The notes below the pieces were generated by a model. It had not been told where the DNA came from and ran no database searches. It worked only from the letters and a program-made list of their open reading frames with translations. Positions 18,813-26,975 of a stretch of DNA of 64,000 nt are shown here, one piece after another. The position numbers and the translations under genes were made by a program. The DNA is taken from the NCBI RefSeq assembly GCF_027923385.1, contig NZ_BSEC01000001.1, positions 3,632,001 through 3,696,000 of the forward strand, given 5' to 3'. Position 1 is the stretch's first letter. The number at the start of each line of letters is the position of its first letter. The stretch is from Methylocystis echinoides (lineage in GTDB: Bacteria; Pseudomonadota; Alphaproteobacteria; Rhizobiales; Beijerinckiaceae).

Positions 18813-19040
18813 ATGACCAGGGCGATGATCTTTGTCGCCGTGCTCATGTTCGCGTCCAGCGATAGCGACGCCGTCATGGCATGGCACTTCCACAGCACGG
18901 GCACGTGCATGAAATACGCGGCCGCGCCACAATGCGAGCTTCCATCCAAAGCAGTGTGCAAGTCGCGACGGCGCTGCACATTCGCACACGGAAAAACAAT
19001 CAACGCCTGCGCCGAATGGCGGTGTGAACTGAGAAAATAG
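18813..19040 (+). CDS. Small cysteine-rich secreted protein
   Basis: 75 residues. A short hydrophobic N-terminus (RAMIFVAVLMFASSDSDAVMA) is probably a signal peptide. The mature part of about 52 residues contains six cysteines (TGTCMK, PQCELP, AVCKSR, RRCTFA, NACAEW, WRCELR), suggesting three disulfides, and is basic. GAGGAG stands 8-13 bases before the ATG, which supports expression. Not recognised. Confidence 0.5.
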   Translation: MTRAMIFVAVLMFASSDSDAVMAWHFHSTGTCMKYAAAPQCELPSKAVCKSRRRCTFAHGKTINACAEWRCELRK

Positions 19041-19090
19041 AGGCCAGGACGGGGAGCGCGATCGGCGTCGGTCAGCACAGCCATTCGCCT

Positions 19091-19129
19091 GCCGCCTTGG
19101 CCCGCCGCCTTGGCCCGCCGCCTTGGCCT
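19091..19129. repeat. Three tandem 13-bp repeats
   Basis: Unit GCCGCCTTGGCCC occurs three times back to back; the last base of the third copy differs. It lies in the gap between two small secreted-protein genes. Confidence 0.7.
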
Positions 19130-19205
19130 GCGCAATTCCCACAATGGCCGCGCCGCGCCGGGATCGCCACATACCGATTGTCAAGACCATGGCGCAAGCA
19201 TCGGC

Positions 19206-19227
19206 GGCCCGCCCTTCGGGGCGGGCC
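19206..19227 (+). terminator. Hairpin with UUCG loop
   Basis: 9-bp stem GGCCCGCCC / GGGCGGGCC closed by the stable tetraloop TTCG. It may terminate transcription of the 18813 gene; no T-run. Confidence 0.5.
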
Positions 19228-19334
19228 GTCTCGTTAAGTCTCAACTGTCGTCATGTGTGTCGCCGCACATTCCGTCCGCGTGCCCTCCCGTATGTTCGTC
19301 TCAACAGCGGAACACAAACTCAGGGAGCAGGACA

Positions 19335-19436
19335 ATGACCGCCATCACCACGAAGATTATCGGCGCCGTCATCGGCAGCGCGATCTTTCTCGGCCTCGGC
19401 CTGGCCATGGCCCATGCGCAGGCCATCTGCGGCTGA
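19335..19436 (+). CDS. Very short secreted/membrane peptide
   Basis: 33 residues starting MTAITTKIIGAVIGSAIFLG, with a good ribosome site (AGGGAGCAGGA) directly upstream and a strong intrinsic terminator 18 bp after the stop. It is nearly all signal peptide or membrane helix, with a likely cut after AHA leaving a tiny AICG-type tail. It may be a remnant of a larger secreted gene, or a true small membrane peptide. Flanking expression signals favour a transcribed gene. Confidence 0.45.
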   Translation: MTAITTKIIGAVIGSAIFLGLGLAMAHAQAICG

Positions 19437-19454
19437 TCTTCGACAGCTTGCGCG

Positions 19455-19491
19455 AACGCCCGTTGCAGAGCCCCTGCGCGGGCGTTTTTTT
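19455..19491 (+). terminator. Intrinsic terminator
   Basis: Stem AACGCCCG / CGGGCGTT, with inner pairs GCAG / CTGC, followed by an uninterrupted run of T. Confidence 0.85.
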
Positions 19492-19631
19492 GACCAGGGG
19501 ACCGCCGTTCCGGGCGGTTTCACAATTCCCAGTGTCGGGGTATGTCTTGAAGGCCAGCCGCCAAGCTGCCGCCCTGCGCCGAGGTTGAGGCTCAGTCGCC
19601 TCACGCCGGATACAACACTGTGGAGGAATGA

Positions 19632-20087
19632 ATGAAAAAACCGCTTCTCGTCATGACCGCCGGCGTTTTGGCTCTTGTCGCCAACGCCGCGTTGGCGTCA
19701 ACGGCGTCGCAGCGCGAATACAAGCGCGGGTTTGCCGACTGCTCGGCGGGTCGGTATGACCAGGAACAGCATGGCGTGTCTTACAAGAAGGGCTGCGACG
19801 CGGCGGAAGCCAAGGGCAAGTCCGGTGCCGGGACCGCAGCCGCCGAACCCACGGAACCGAAACCCTACATGGACCCCAGCGTGCCCGGAAAGGACAAGCA
19901 GGCCTGCATCCGCGCCGTGAAGAAACAGACCCATAACCCGAAGGCGGTCGTGATCGGCGCGGTGTCGTCGGAGGCGAATAATCAGGTCACCGTCGGCGTC
20001 GGTTCCGAACGCGCGCCCTGGAAGTGCCTGGTCAAGCGCGGCAAGGTCGCCGAGGTGACATCGCAGACGAACGAGGGCGGCCTTTAG
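19632..20087 (+). CDS. Secreted protein of unknown function
   Basis: 151 residues; GGAGG lies 8 bases before the ATG. Signal peptide MKKPLLVMTAGVLALVANA, likely cut after ALA. The mature part begins with a Cys-containing segment (REYKRGFADCSAGRYDQ, then YKKGCDAAEAK), a proline/glutamate linker and a C-terminal domain of about 70 residues with two cysteines (QACIRAV and PWKCLVKRG) resembling short periplasmic domains. Not recognised. It is the last of the run of small exported proteins. Confidence 0.6.
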   Translation: MKKPLLVMTAGVLALVANAALASTASQREYKRGFADCSAGRYDQEQHGVSYKKGCDAAEAKGKSGAGTAAAEPTEPKPYMDPSVPGKDKQACIRAVKKQTHNPKAVVIGAVSSEANNQVTVGVGSERAPWKCLVKRGKVAEVTSQTNEGGL

Positions 20088-20604
20088 TCAGGGGCTGCGG
20101 CGAGACGCCCGCAGGGCCCGGCAGCGGTCGGGCGCCCCGGCTCGACGACGCCTGTTCCCCACCGAATGACGGCCCTCCCCTCGAGAGGGGCGGGCCGACT
20201 TTCAGAGGCTTAGTCTCACAAGACAATCAGGAATTAGCCGATTGCGAGCGCGCGTGTATCGGGGGAACTACCTAGCGCGACCTTTCTTTTATTGTCCCGC
20301 CAATTCCGCTGGTTCGCGCCCCCCTGTCACATCGCGTCATCATCGCAGTCGGCTTTCACCGGTTGAGCGCGGTCTACGCAATGAGCGAAGATGCGGACAT
20401 CCCCTGCAAGATCATCTGACGCCGGCGAAGGGACACATTCTCTTTCACTCATCGAGTCCTGAGCCCAATGCTCTTCCCAAACTCGCGACGCGGCTGCTGT
20501 CCGCTGCGTCGTCGGAACGGCAACCTGCGCTCGCTTGCGACAAGGCCCCGTTTGCTCTACAAAATTCTTCTGTTTCAACGCCGTAGATCGGCGAGGTTGC
20601 AAAT
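20088..20604. other. 517-bp intergenic region before the NRPS locus
   Basis: No convincing gene is seen. An imperfect hairpin at about 20171-20196 (GGCCC outer and CCCCT/AGGGG inner pairs) may end transcription of the 19632 gene. The stretch from about 20230 is less GC-rich than its surroundings and presumably holds the promoter of the cyclodeaminase gene. Confidence 0.4.
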
Positions 20605-21660
20605 ATGTTTTTTTTGGCCGAGGGCGATATTGCAGCCATCATTGCCGCGATCGGCGCGGACCGGATCATGGATCGACTCATTTCGGGCATGACGTCCGGA
20701 TTTGAGGCGATGGCCAGGGAGCGGGTCCATCACATCTCGCGCAGGGGTTTCGCCGAGGGACGGAATCTTGTCGAGTGGATGCCCGTCAGTTTTCCGGAAC
20801 AGGGCGTGGTCGTCAAACTGGTGAGCTATTGCCCCGACAATCCGCTCCTCAACGGGCGACCGACGATCGACGCCCTCATCGCCGAAGCCGATCCCCAATC
20901 CGGCGCGTTCCGGGCATTGGTGGAAGGACGGCTGTTAACGGCCATGCGGACGGGCGCCGCGTCGGCCGTCGCGACCGCGCTGATGGCGCCCGGTGACAGC
21001 ACAACGCTGGGGTTGATCGGGTGCGGCGCCCAGGCCGTGACCCAGGCGCATGCGCTTTCCCGTGTTCTGCCGCTTCGACGGATCCTCGCCTTTGATCGGA
21101 ACCCCCAAGTCCTGGCGTCGCTCCCCGCGAGGCTCGGCTTTCTCGGCCTGAGCGTTCAGGCGGCGACGCCGGACGCCATTGTTCAGCATGCCGACGTGAT
21201 CTGCACGGCGACGAGCAACGAGGTCGGCGCGCCGCCTGTCGTGAGCGCCGGGCCATTTCGGCCTCATGCGCACATCAACGCCATCGGCTCCGATTTTCCT
21301 GGCAAAATCGAGCTTCCTGCCGAGGTCGTGCGTTCCGCATTCGTCGCTGCCGATCTGATCGAACAGGCGGCCGTCGAGGGAGAGTGCCAACACTTCACCT
21401 CACAAGAGCTGTCGCAGGGGCGCGTGGCCGCTCTGGCGGAAATCGTGACGGGAGGCGCCGCCCATCCGGATTTGCGGTCGCGTCTCACTGTGTTCGATTC
21501 CACCGGCATCGCCATGGAGGATGCAATCGCTCTGCAAATCTTCCGCGAATATGCCGAGGCGCTGGGACGGGGCCGGGAAATCGGGCCCGCCGCCAGTCGT
21601 GGCGATGACCCCCACAACCCCTATGGCTTCCTTATTCCGGCCGACGCCGAATGCGCGTAG
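20605..21660 (+). CDS. Ornithine cyclodeaminase / mu-crystallin family enzyme
   Basis: 351 residues, the length of bacterial ornithine cyclodeaminases. Visible motifs: LLTAMRTGAASA (substrate-binding Arg-Thr), GLIGCGAQAVTQA (NAD-binding Rossmann loop), INAIGSDFPGKIEL in place of the G-x-D-x-P-G-K-x-E-L block, and VFDSTGIAMEDA with the catalytic aspartate. Canonical members convert L-ornithine to L-proline and ammonia with NAD. Relatives make pipecolate, diaminopropionate precursors or reduce imines, so the substrate is not certain. It adjoins an NRPS locus whose first A domain looks proline-like, which favours proline supply. It converges on the P450 gene with a 12-bp gap. Confidence 0.85.
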   Translation: MFFLAEGDIAAIIAAIGADRIMDRLISGMTSGFEAMARERVHHISRRGFAEGRNLVEWMPVSFPEQGVVVKLVSYCPDNPLLNGRPTIDALIAEADPQSGAFRALVEGRLLTAMRTGAASAVATALMAPGDSTTLGLIGCGAQAVTQAHALSRVLPLRRILAFDRNPQVLASLPARLGFLGLSVQAATPDAIVQHADVICTATSNEVGAPPVVSAGPFRPHAHINAIGSDFPGKIELPAEVVRSAFVAADLIEQAAVEGECQHFTSQELSQGRVAALAEIVTGGAAHPDLRSRLTVFDSTGIAMEDAIALQIFREYAEALGRGREIGPAASRGDDPHNPYGFLIPADAECA

Positions 21661-21672
21661 TCACGCGACGTC

Positions 21673-22850
21673 TCATGCGCGGCTGAACGCAATATCCAGA
21701 CGGGGAAGCGTGCGCAGGGACAGTGTCCAGCGCCACGGCAGGGGCTCGTCACGCAAGCCGATGCGAACGGATCGCTCGGCCAGCATGCCGGCCAGCGCCG
21801 CAGCCTGCAACGTCGCCAATTTAGCGCCGAGGCAATAATGGGCCCCCTGTCCGAAGGACAGCAGGGCGCTGTGATCGCGATTGGGATCGAACCGGCGCGG
21901 ATGCGGAAAAATCTCGTCGTCGCTATTGGCTGCGGCGATGAAGGCTAACACGATGGCGTTTTCGGGGATCGTCTCCCCGAAGAGAGAGACATTTTCCGTG
22001 GCGATCCGGTCGATGGCGTGAACAGCGGGCGTGAGGCGCAGAACTTCCTCGACCAGGCGCGCGCGCCCGGCCACGTCACCCGCGGAAGCCTCACACGCCT
22101 CCGGACAGGCAGACCAGGCGATGACGAGATTGGCGAGGAGCTGAATGGTCGTTTCCCACGCCGCGACCAGCCAGAGACCGAGAAAGCTGAGCGTGGCGGC
22201 GCGGCAAAGACCGGAATCCGCGTTTCTCTGGTCGAGCGCGCCCGAGAGATTATCCGAGGAGGTCTCCCGGGATGCGTCGATCACCCTTTCGAGTTCGAAA
22301 CGCAGCGAGGCCAAGGCCGCGCCCAAAATTTCCTGACGCTCCGGAGGCTCGAGCGGTCCACTCGACAGCGCGTCGACCCAGGCGGGAATTTTTCCCGCAA
22401 GCTCCGGAGCGCCCAGCGTCTCCGCAATAACCCTCGCCTGCAAGGGCGCGCCAAATTCACCGATGAAATCCCCGCCGCCGCGCGCGATCATTGAATCGAG
22501 AACCGGCGCGCCGATCCGGACGAAAAGCGCAACCATCCGATCGATGTCCATCCGGTTGACCGCCGCCGCGCTGTGTGTTCGGGCGGGTCCATTGCGACAA
22601 GCCCGCCGTCGAAAACATCATCCCGCAGCCAGGGACGCTGCGCGAGATTCATGCGGCTCGACGAAAAAAGCGTGTGGTCGACCAATACCCGCATGACGTC
22701 GGCGTGCCGGTGCACAACGTAGATGCCTCTTGGCGTGGCCTCGAAAATGCGCGGACCGCCGCGCCACGCCGCATAGCAGGACCAGGGATCGGCGATGAAG
22801 GAAGCACCCAGAAGATTGCGGGCGTCCGGCGGTCGCGGCTCATTGGGCAT
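21673..22850 (-). pseudogene. Cytochrome P450, disrupted by a frameshift and small deletion
   Basis: The start is ATG 22850, overlapping the end of the upstream flavoprotein gene by 11 bp. The N-terminal part runs MPNEPRPPDARNLLG to MDPPEHTARRR, the usual end of the B region. At about 22575 the frame is lost: the coding frame resumes one frame over at RMDIDRMVALFV and continues to the stop at 21673. By comparison with typical P450s, about 9 residues (the AFTPRRVA-type segment) are missing at the junction, so the lesion looks like a deletion of 3n+1 bases rather than a one-base error. The heme loop FGQGAHYCLGAKLA and the PRRFDPNRD segment are intact. Probably a recently inactivated tailoring oxidase of the NRPS locus. 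Confidence 0.75.
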
Positions 22851-24465
22851 GTTGGCGCGCCCTGTCGCTTTGCGCAATCGCTCCCGGGCCGCCGTCAGCC
22901 AAGTCGCGCGAAAGGAAATCGCGCAGTTCGCCCCGCCGGGCCGGATTGTTCCACTGCGAGAGAAATTCCGAGCGCAGATGAAATTCCCATTCCAGTCGTC
23001 CCTGCCGATAGCGTCGGACAACCGGATGGATCTCGGTGGACTGGTCGCCGAAGACACGCGGATCGACGGATGGCGGGTAAAGATGCGGATGATCGAAAGC
23101 GGTGCCGGTCCTCGGACCGTAGCCGAGCATCACCGCATAGACGTCATCGTGACCCATTGCAGCGACGCCGCCTTCCTCGATGAAGAAGGGGTTGAGATCA
23201 CGATACCAGGGCGTTCGGGACGCGCCGCAGGCGGGACGGACAATCACGTCGCACAGGAAACCGACCTGCTGCCACAGGGAATCCGTGACTTCGAGACGGC
23301 TGAGGATCGCGCCGGCCAGCGCTTCGGCCTCGGCGGGCGCCTCGTCCTGCGGCATGCTGATGGCGCCGGAACGGACCGCGAGCAGAGTCGCCAGGCTGCG
23401 AATGTTGTATCTGAAGCCACGGATGAACGATGACTGAGATCGCTTGTAGTCGAGCGCCTGCATCAAGGCGCCGGCAAAATAGAGATCGGGGACGTTGCGC
23501 GACGCCCAGTCTCCACTGATGTCTGGCAGGCGGCCGCCGCAAGTGAGCGCCGGCCGACAATCCGCTGCGAAGATCGCGGGATCGAACGCGAAACCGGCGC
23601 AACGCAGGACCCGGTCGTAAACAAGGGTCTCGCTGTCGTCCGACGCATGGATTGACATGAAGCGGACGGCGAGCCGGCCATCCGCCCGCCGCCGTATCCA
23701 CTCGATCTCGGCGTCGATCACCCCGTTGAGCGATTTGAGCAAATAGCTGTCAAAGAACGCATTATTGATCGATCGGACATTTCCGGCGTGATGCGTGTCC
23801 CAGGCGAACCGAACCGGGCGCGGGCTGATGAGATGTATCCGCGCCGCGCTGCCCAGCAGGGCGTTTGCCGTCTCCAGGGCTGAATTGCCCTTGCCGATGA
23901 TCAAGACATTCAGCCCGGCGAAATCCTCCGGCCGAACCGACATGTCCTCGTAGCCTTCGACCAGCTCCGCGCCTTCAAAGGAAGGCGCATAGGGTAGGCT
24001 GAGCCCCGTGGCGACGACGAGCCTTCGCGCAGAAAGCGCCGCGCCCTGATCGGTCCGCAGAGTAAATCCGCGTGCGCCAGGCGCCCTTTCGATATGGGAC
24101 ACGTTGCAATTGTAGCGAATGGCGAGATCGTGTCGGCGGGCGAAATCCGCCAGATAGTCGACCAGCGCGTCAGCCGGCGGGAAGTACTCGCTGGAGAAGT
24201 CGGGGAAGCGGCCATCGGCGTCTTCGAGCAGCGAGTTCCAGTCGTGCCGCATCCGATAGTCGCGGCTCTCATGGGCGACGTTCGTCTTGTTGATCGAGAG
24301 CAGCTTGCGATGTCGCGGATATCGGCGAAAGAACGAGCCGGCCGAGGCGTCGCGCTCGAGGACGATGTAGGGCAAGCCGAATTTCTTGAAATAATAGGCG
24401 AGCTGCAAGCCCGCGGGCCCGGCGCCAAGAATCACATTGGCTTCGGTCTCGGAGACATCCTGCAT
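22840..24465 (-). CDS. FOXRED2-like FAD-dependent monooxygenase/oxidoreductase 1
   Basis: 541 residues; AAGGAG lies 7 bases before the ATG at 24465. N-terminal FAD-binding GAGPAGLQLAYYF and a second dinucleotide (NADPH) site GKGNSALETANALL near residue 195, as in flavin monooxygenases. RYPRHRKLLSINKTN and DWNSLLED are shared with the paralogue at 38846 and with FOXRED2-type proteins. It heads a short minus-strand operon with the broken P450. Its reaction is unknown. NADPH-dependent hydroxylation or oxidation of the peptide or a precursor is the natural inference. Confidence 0.75.
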   Translation of the reverse strand: MQDVSETEANVILGAGPAGLQLAYYFKKFGLPYIVLERDASAGSFFRRYPRHRKLLSINKTNVAHESRDYRMRHDWNSLLEDADGRFPDFSSEYFPPADALVDYLADFARRHDLAIRYNCNVSHIERAPGARGFTLRTDQGAALSARRLVVATGLSLPYAPSFEGAELVEGYEDMSVRPEDFAGLNVLIIGKGNSALETANALLGSAARIHLISPRPVRFAWDTHHAGNVRSINNAFFDSYLLKSLNGVIDAEIEWIRRRADGRLAVRFMSIHASDDSETLVYDRVLRCAGFAFDPAIFAADCRPALTCGGRLPDISGDWASRNVPDLYFAGALMQALDYKRSQSSFIRGFRYNIRSLATLLAVRSGAISMPQDEAPAEAEALAGAILSRLEVTDSLWQQVGFLCDVIVRPACGASRTPWYRDLNPFFIEEGGVAAMGHDDVYAVMLGYGPRTGTAFDHPHLYPPSVDPRVFGDQSTEIHPVVRRYRQGRLEWEFHLRSEFLSQWNNPARRGELRDFLSRDLADGGPGAIAQSDRARQHAQ

Positions 24466-24742
24466 GAATATGCTCCTTGCGGAGTCGTCCGGCGCACAAA
24501 ATTCAAAGCTCTCGCCGGAGTGTTACGCCAAAGGGTCTCAAAATCTTCGCGCTTTAGCTTGATCGAATTTGGCGCAATCGACAAGGCGAAGAACGCGCGG
24601 GATTGACCAAACGAGCAGCCGCGCGGATCCGATATGCGGAGGCCGGAATGAAAAGATTGTTATCATCGTGCCGCTACTGGCGAATTTGCCCATTATACCC
24701 GCCAGCAGGCCACACTGGAGCCTGAATGCGCCTGAAACCATC

Positions 24743-24771
24743 TTGTCAATACCGGGAATGGAGCGTATCGT
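24743..24771 (+). promoter_or_regulatory. Candidate sigma-70-type promoter
   Basis: TTGTCA (24743-24748), 17-bp spacer, TATCGT (24766-24771); the expected transcription start lies about 25 bp before the 58-codon gene. It lies in the region between the divergent flavoprotein and small-peptide genes. Confidence 0.4.
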
Positions 24772-24800
24772 TTTGGACCCGTCGAGACGGAGATTTTGAA

Positions 24801-24977
24801 ATGGCCATTTTGTCTCAAATCCTGAGTCCTGAAGAGCTCAACAACCTCACTCCCGAAAAGCTGGAAATTCTGAGTGGCGTGATCCATTCGGAACTTCTGA
24901 CCAACGCCCAAGTGAAGGATGCGCTCACCAAGAAGGTCAAGGATACACACAAGACCCTGACCACGAAGAAGCACTGA
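24801..24977 (+). CDS. 58-residue orphan peptide at the head of the mbtH-thioesterase genes
   Basis: Starts MAILSQILSPEELNN at ATG 24801, with GGAG 8 bases upstream and a candidate promoter at 24743. Predicted to be almost entirely alpha-helical and highly charged (EELNNLTPEKLEILSG, then KDALTKKVKD), ending in a Lys/His-rich tail, with no cysteine. It resembles neither MbtH nor a carrier protein (no GxDS motif). It could be a small accessory protein or a precursor-type peptide. It precedes mbtH by 84 bp on the same strand. Confidence 0.5.
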   Translation: MAILSQILSPEELNNLTPEKLEILSGVIHSELLTNAQVKDALTKKVKDTHKTLTTKKH

Positions 24978-25061
24978 CGTCACTGCTCATGGCTGCGGCG
25001 GAGACGACAGGTTCCGCCGCGGTTTGCGTCTTTTGCGATTCCGCGCTTTTGGGTCGCCTTC

Positions 25062-25289
25062 ATGCATGAATCCGAAGTCACAATCGAATATGTCGCCGTC
25101 ATAAACGGCGAAGAGCAATATTCGATCTGGCCTGCCGAGCGGGAGATCCCGCCGGGCTGGAAGGACGCCGGAAAACGCGGCTCCAAAGAAGAATGCCTCG
25201 CCTGGATTGCCGAAGTGTGGACCGATATGCGTCCGCTCAGCCTGAGGCTGCGGTTACAGCAAGCGGCCGGCGCCGGCGATGGTGCATGA
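25062..25289 (+). CDS. MbtH family NRPS accessory protein
   Basis: 75 residues with the full MbtH signature: [19 protein letters not shown], then [19 protein letters not shown], including the invariant tryptophans and the S-x-W-P core. MbtH-like proteins bind A domains and are often needed for their solubility and adenylation. It overlaps the thioesterase start by 4 bp (ATGA). The five A domains of this locus are its obvious partners; which ones depend on it cannot be read. Confidence 0.95.
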   Translation: MHESEVTIEYVAVINGEEQYSIWPAEREIPPGWKDAGKRGSKEECLAWIAEVWTDMRPLSLRLRLQQAAGAGDGA

Positions 25290-26059
25290 GTCCGGGTGAG
25301 AGATGGCTCGTCCGTCTCGAGCCGCGACCAAACCCCTCTCTCCGGCTCGTCATATTCCCTCCTGCCGGCGCCGGCGCCGCGATTTGCTTTCCCTGGAGCC
25401 GTCAAGTCCCGGAGGATGTCGAAGTCTGGGCCGCCCGCTTGCCCGGGCGCGAGAGCCGCATCGCCGAGCCGCTCGAACAGCGGATGGATGTGGTGGTTTC
25501 ACAGCTCGCCGCAGCGACCCTGCGTCTTCTGGATCGGCCGTTCGTTCTTCTCGGCCACAGCCTCGGGGCGCTGCTGGCTTACCTCGTCGCGCTGAACCTG
25601 AAACGCGCCTCGGACGTAAACCCGGCGCTCCTCGTCGTGAGTGGCCGAGAGGCGCCAAACCGCCCCGACAATTTCACCTCGATCGCCGAAGCGCCGGACA
25701 GGGATTTCATCGCGGCGATCCAAGCGTTGGGCGGGCTGCCCGACCACGCCCTCGAACCTGAACTGCTGCGACTCTGGCTACCCGCCCTGCGAGCGGATTT
25801 CCGCCTCTGCGCGTCTTTCGCCGCCATGCAGACGGAGCCTTTGGCCTGTCCGGTCGTCGCCTGGCGCGGGTTGCGTGATCCGACGACCACGCCCGAGGGG
25901 GTCCGTGAATGGCGCGCCGCGACCACGTCCTGGTTTCAGGATCGAACCGCCGACGGCGACCATTTTTTCCCGTTCGACGCGCGCACGGGTTTTCTCGAGA
26001 CCGCGATAGCCGATATTCGGACGGCTCAGCGCACTGCGGCCGGGCCGGGCTTGCGGTAG
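25286..26059 (+). CDS. Type II thioesterase
   Basis: 257 residues from ATG 25286, translationally coupled to mbtH. Alpha/beta hydrolase: FPPAGAGAA near the N-terminus (oxyanion-hole region), nucleophile elbow [10 protein letters not shown] near residue 90, and GDHFFPF near the end with the catalytic histidine. Type II thioesterases remove wrongly primed or stalled acyl groups from carrier proteins. Since no thioesterase domain exists on the synthetases, it might also help release product. Its 3' end overlaps the convergent methyltransferase gene by 34 bp. Confidence 0.92.
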   Translation: MSPGERWLVRLEPRPNPSLRLVIFPPAGAGAAICFPWSRQVPEDVEVWAARLPGRESRIAEPLEQRMDVVVSQLAAATLRLLDRPFVLLGHSLGALLAYLVALNLKRASDVNPALLVVSGREAPNRPDNFTSIAEAPDRDFIAAIQALGGLPDHALEPELLRLWLPALRADFRLCASFAAMQTEPLACPVVAWRGLRDPTTTPEGVREWRAATTSWFQDRTADGDHFFPFDARTGFLETAIADIRTAQRTAAGPGLR

Positions 26060-26808
26060 AGCACGACCGCAAATCCCAGACAATCGCGACCGCCGTTCCA
26101 GTAACGCGACTGCATCGCCCGCGCGCGTTCCAGATAGGCGTCGTGCTCGCCGTCGTCGGCGGTCGAGGCGACGTAGCGTTCGATGGAAAGTGTGACCAGG
26201 CCCTCGTACCAGTCCCATTCCTCCTGGCTGCTCGTCAGCGACATGACAGATGACAGGCCGTAGTCGAGGCCGCGCGCAACGGTCGATCGCAGGTCGAGAT
26301 GCGCATCCGCGGGCGCGCCGAGCGACTCGAGAAAGGCCGGGTCGGGTGGTCTGGACCAGAATGGCTCACCGATGAGGACATAGCCGCCCGGCGCGGTGCA
26401 TTGCGCCAGGCGCCTGAGGCTTTCATCGAGCCCGCCCCATGCATGCGTCGACCCGAGGCACATCGAGAGCGCGTAATGGTCGGCCGGCGCATCAAATTCT
26501 GCGGCATCCATGATGTGGAGCGCGACGCTGCCGTTGGGGTCGCGCAGCGGGGCGGCGCGCTCGGCGGCTTCCGCCAGATAGGGCGACTTCTCGACGCCGA
26601 CGCCGCGAACAGCAAATTGCGCCGCGAGGCGAAAGAGCGCTTCGCCCTTTCCGCAACCGACGTCGAGGACATGCGCGCCGGGCGCGAGCGACACCGCTCC
26701 GGCGAGCCGGTCGAAACGGCGCACGTCAAAAGGGATCATGAAATCGTGCAGGCTATGCGCGACTGCGGAGAATTTTGCGCGGTCCATGGTCGAGCAAACT
26801 AGGGCCAT
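26026..26808 (-). CDS. Class I SAM-dependent methyltransferase
   Basis: 260 residues from ATG 26808 (AAGG 5 bases upstream; ATG 26787 is an alternative). SAM motif I is VLDVGCGKGEALFRLA, followed by GVGVEKSPY (motif post-I). The insert CLGSTHAWGGLDESLRRL is typical of small-molecule methyltransferases. It lies between the thioesterase (convergent) and NRPS1 (divergent), so it is probably a tailoring enzyme for the peptide, or possibly of an amino-acid precursor. The acceptor atom is not predictable. Confidence 0.75.
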   Translation of the reverse strand: MALVCSTMDRAKFSAVAHSLHDFMIPFDVRRFDRLAGAVSLAPGAHVLDVGCGKGEALFRLAAQFAVRGVGVEKSPYLAEAAERAAPLRDPNGSVALHIMDAAEFDAPADHYALSMCLGSTHAWGGLDESLRRLAQCTAPGGYVLIGEPFWSRPPDPAFLESLGAPADAHLDLRSTVARGLDYGLSSVMSLTSSQEEWDWYEGLVTLSIERYVASTADDGEHDAYLERARAMQSRYWNGGRDCLGFAVVLYRKPGPAAVR

Positions 26809-26883
26809 CGAGCCCTTGCAGCAAGATCAGGGCGCCCGCCCCGACCGCTGGCGCGCCGTCGCGTCCCGCCCCCCGAAAAAATG

Positions 26884-26912
26884 TTGCCAATGGTCGAGCA
26901 AGCGCTGACAAT
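26884..26912 (+). promoter_or_regulatory. Candidate promoter of the NRPS operon
   Basis: TTGCCA (26884-26889), exact 17-bp spacer, GACAAT (26907-26912), about 64 bp before the NRPS1 start, in the 167-bp gap between the divergent methyltransferase and NRPS1. Weak -10 match. Confidence 0.35.
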
Positions 26913-26975
26913 GCGAACCTTATGGCGCGTCGCCGCGTGGAAGCGGGCAGTGCGGCGGCTTGAAGGTTTTTGATC

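Noticed and set aside
19091..19129. Possible CRISPR-like array
   Set aside because: Only three contiguous 13-bp units without spacers; a simple tandem repeat.
24801..24977. Small peptide as a carrier protein or lanthipeptide-type precursor
   Set aside because: It has no GxDS serine motif, no cysteines, and no cognate RiPP maturation gene nearby.
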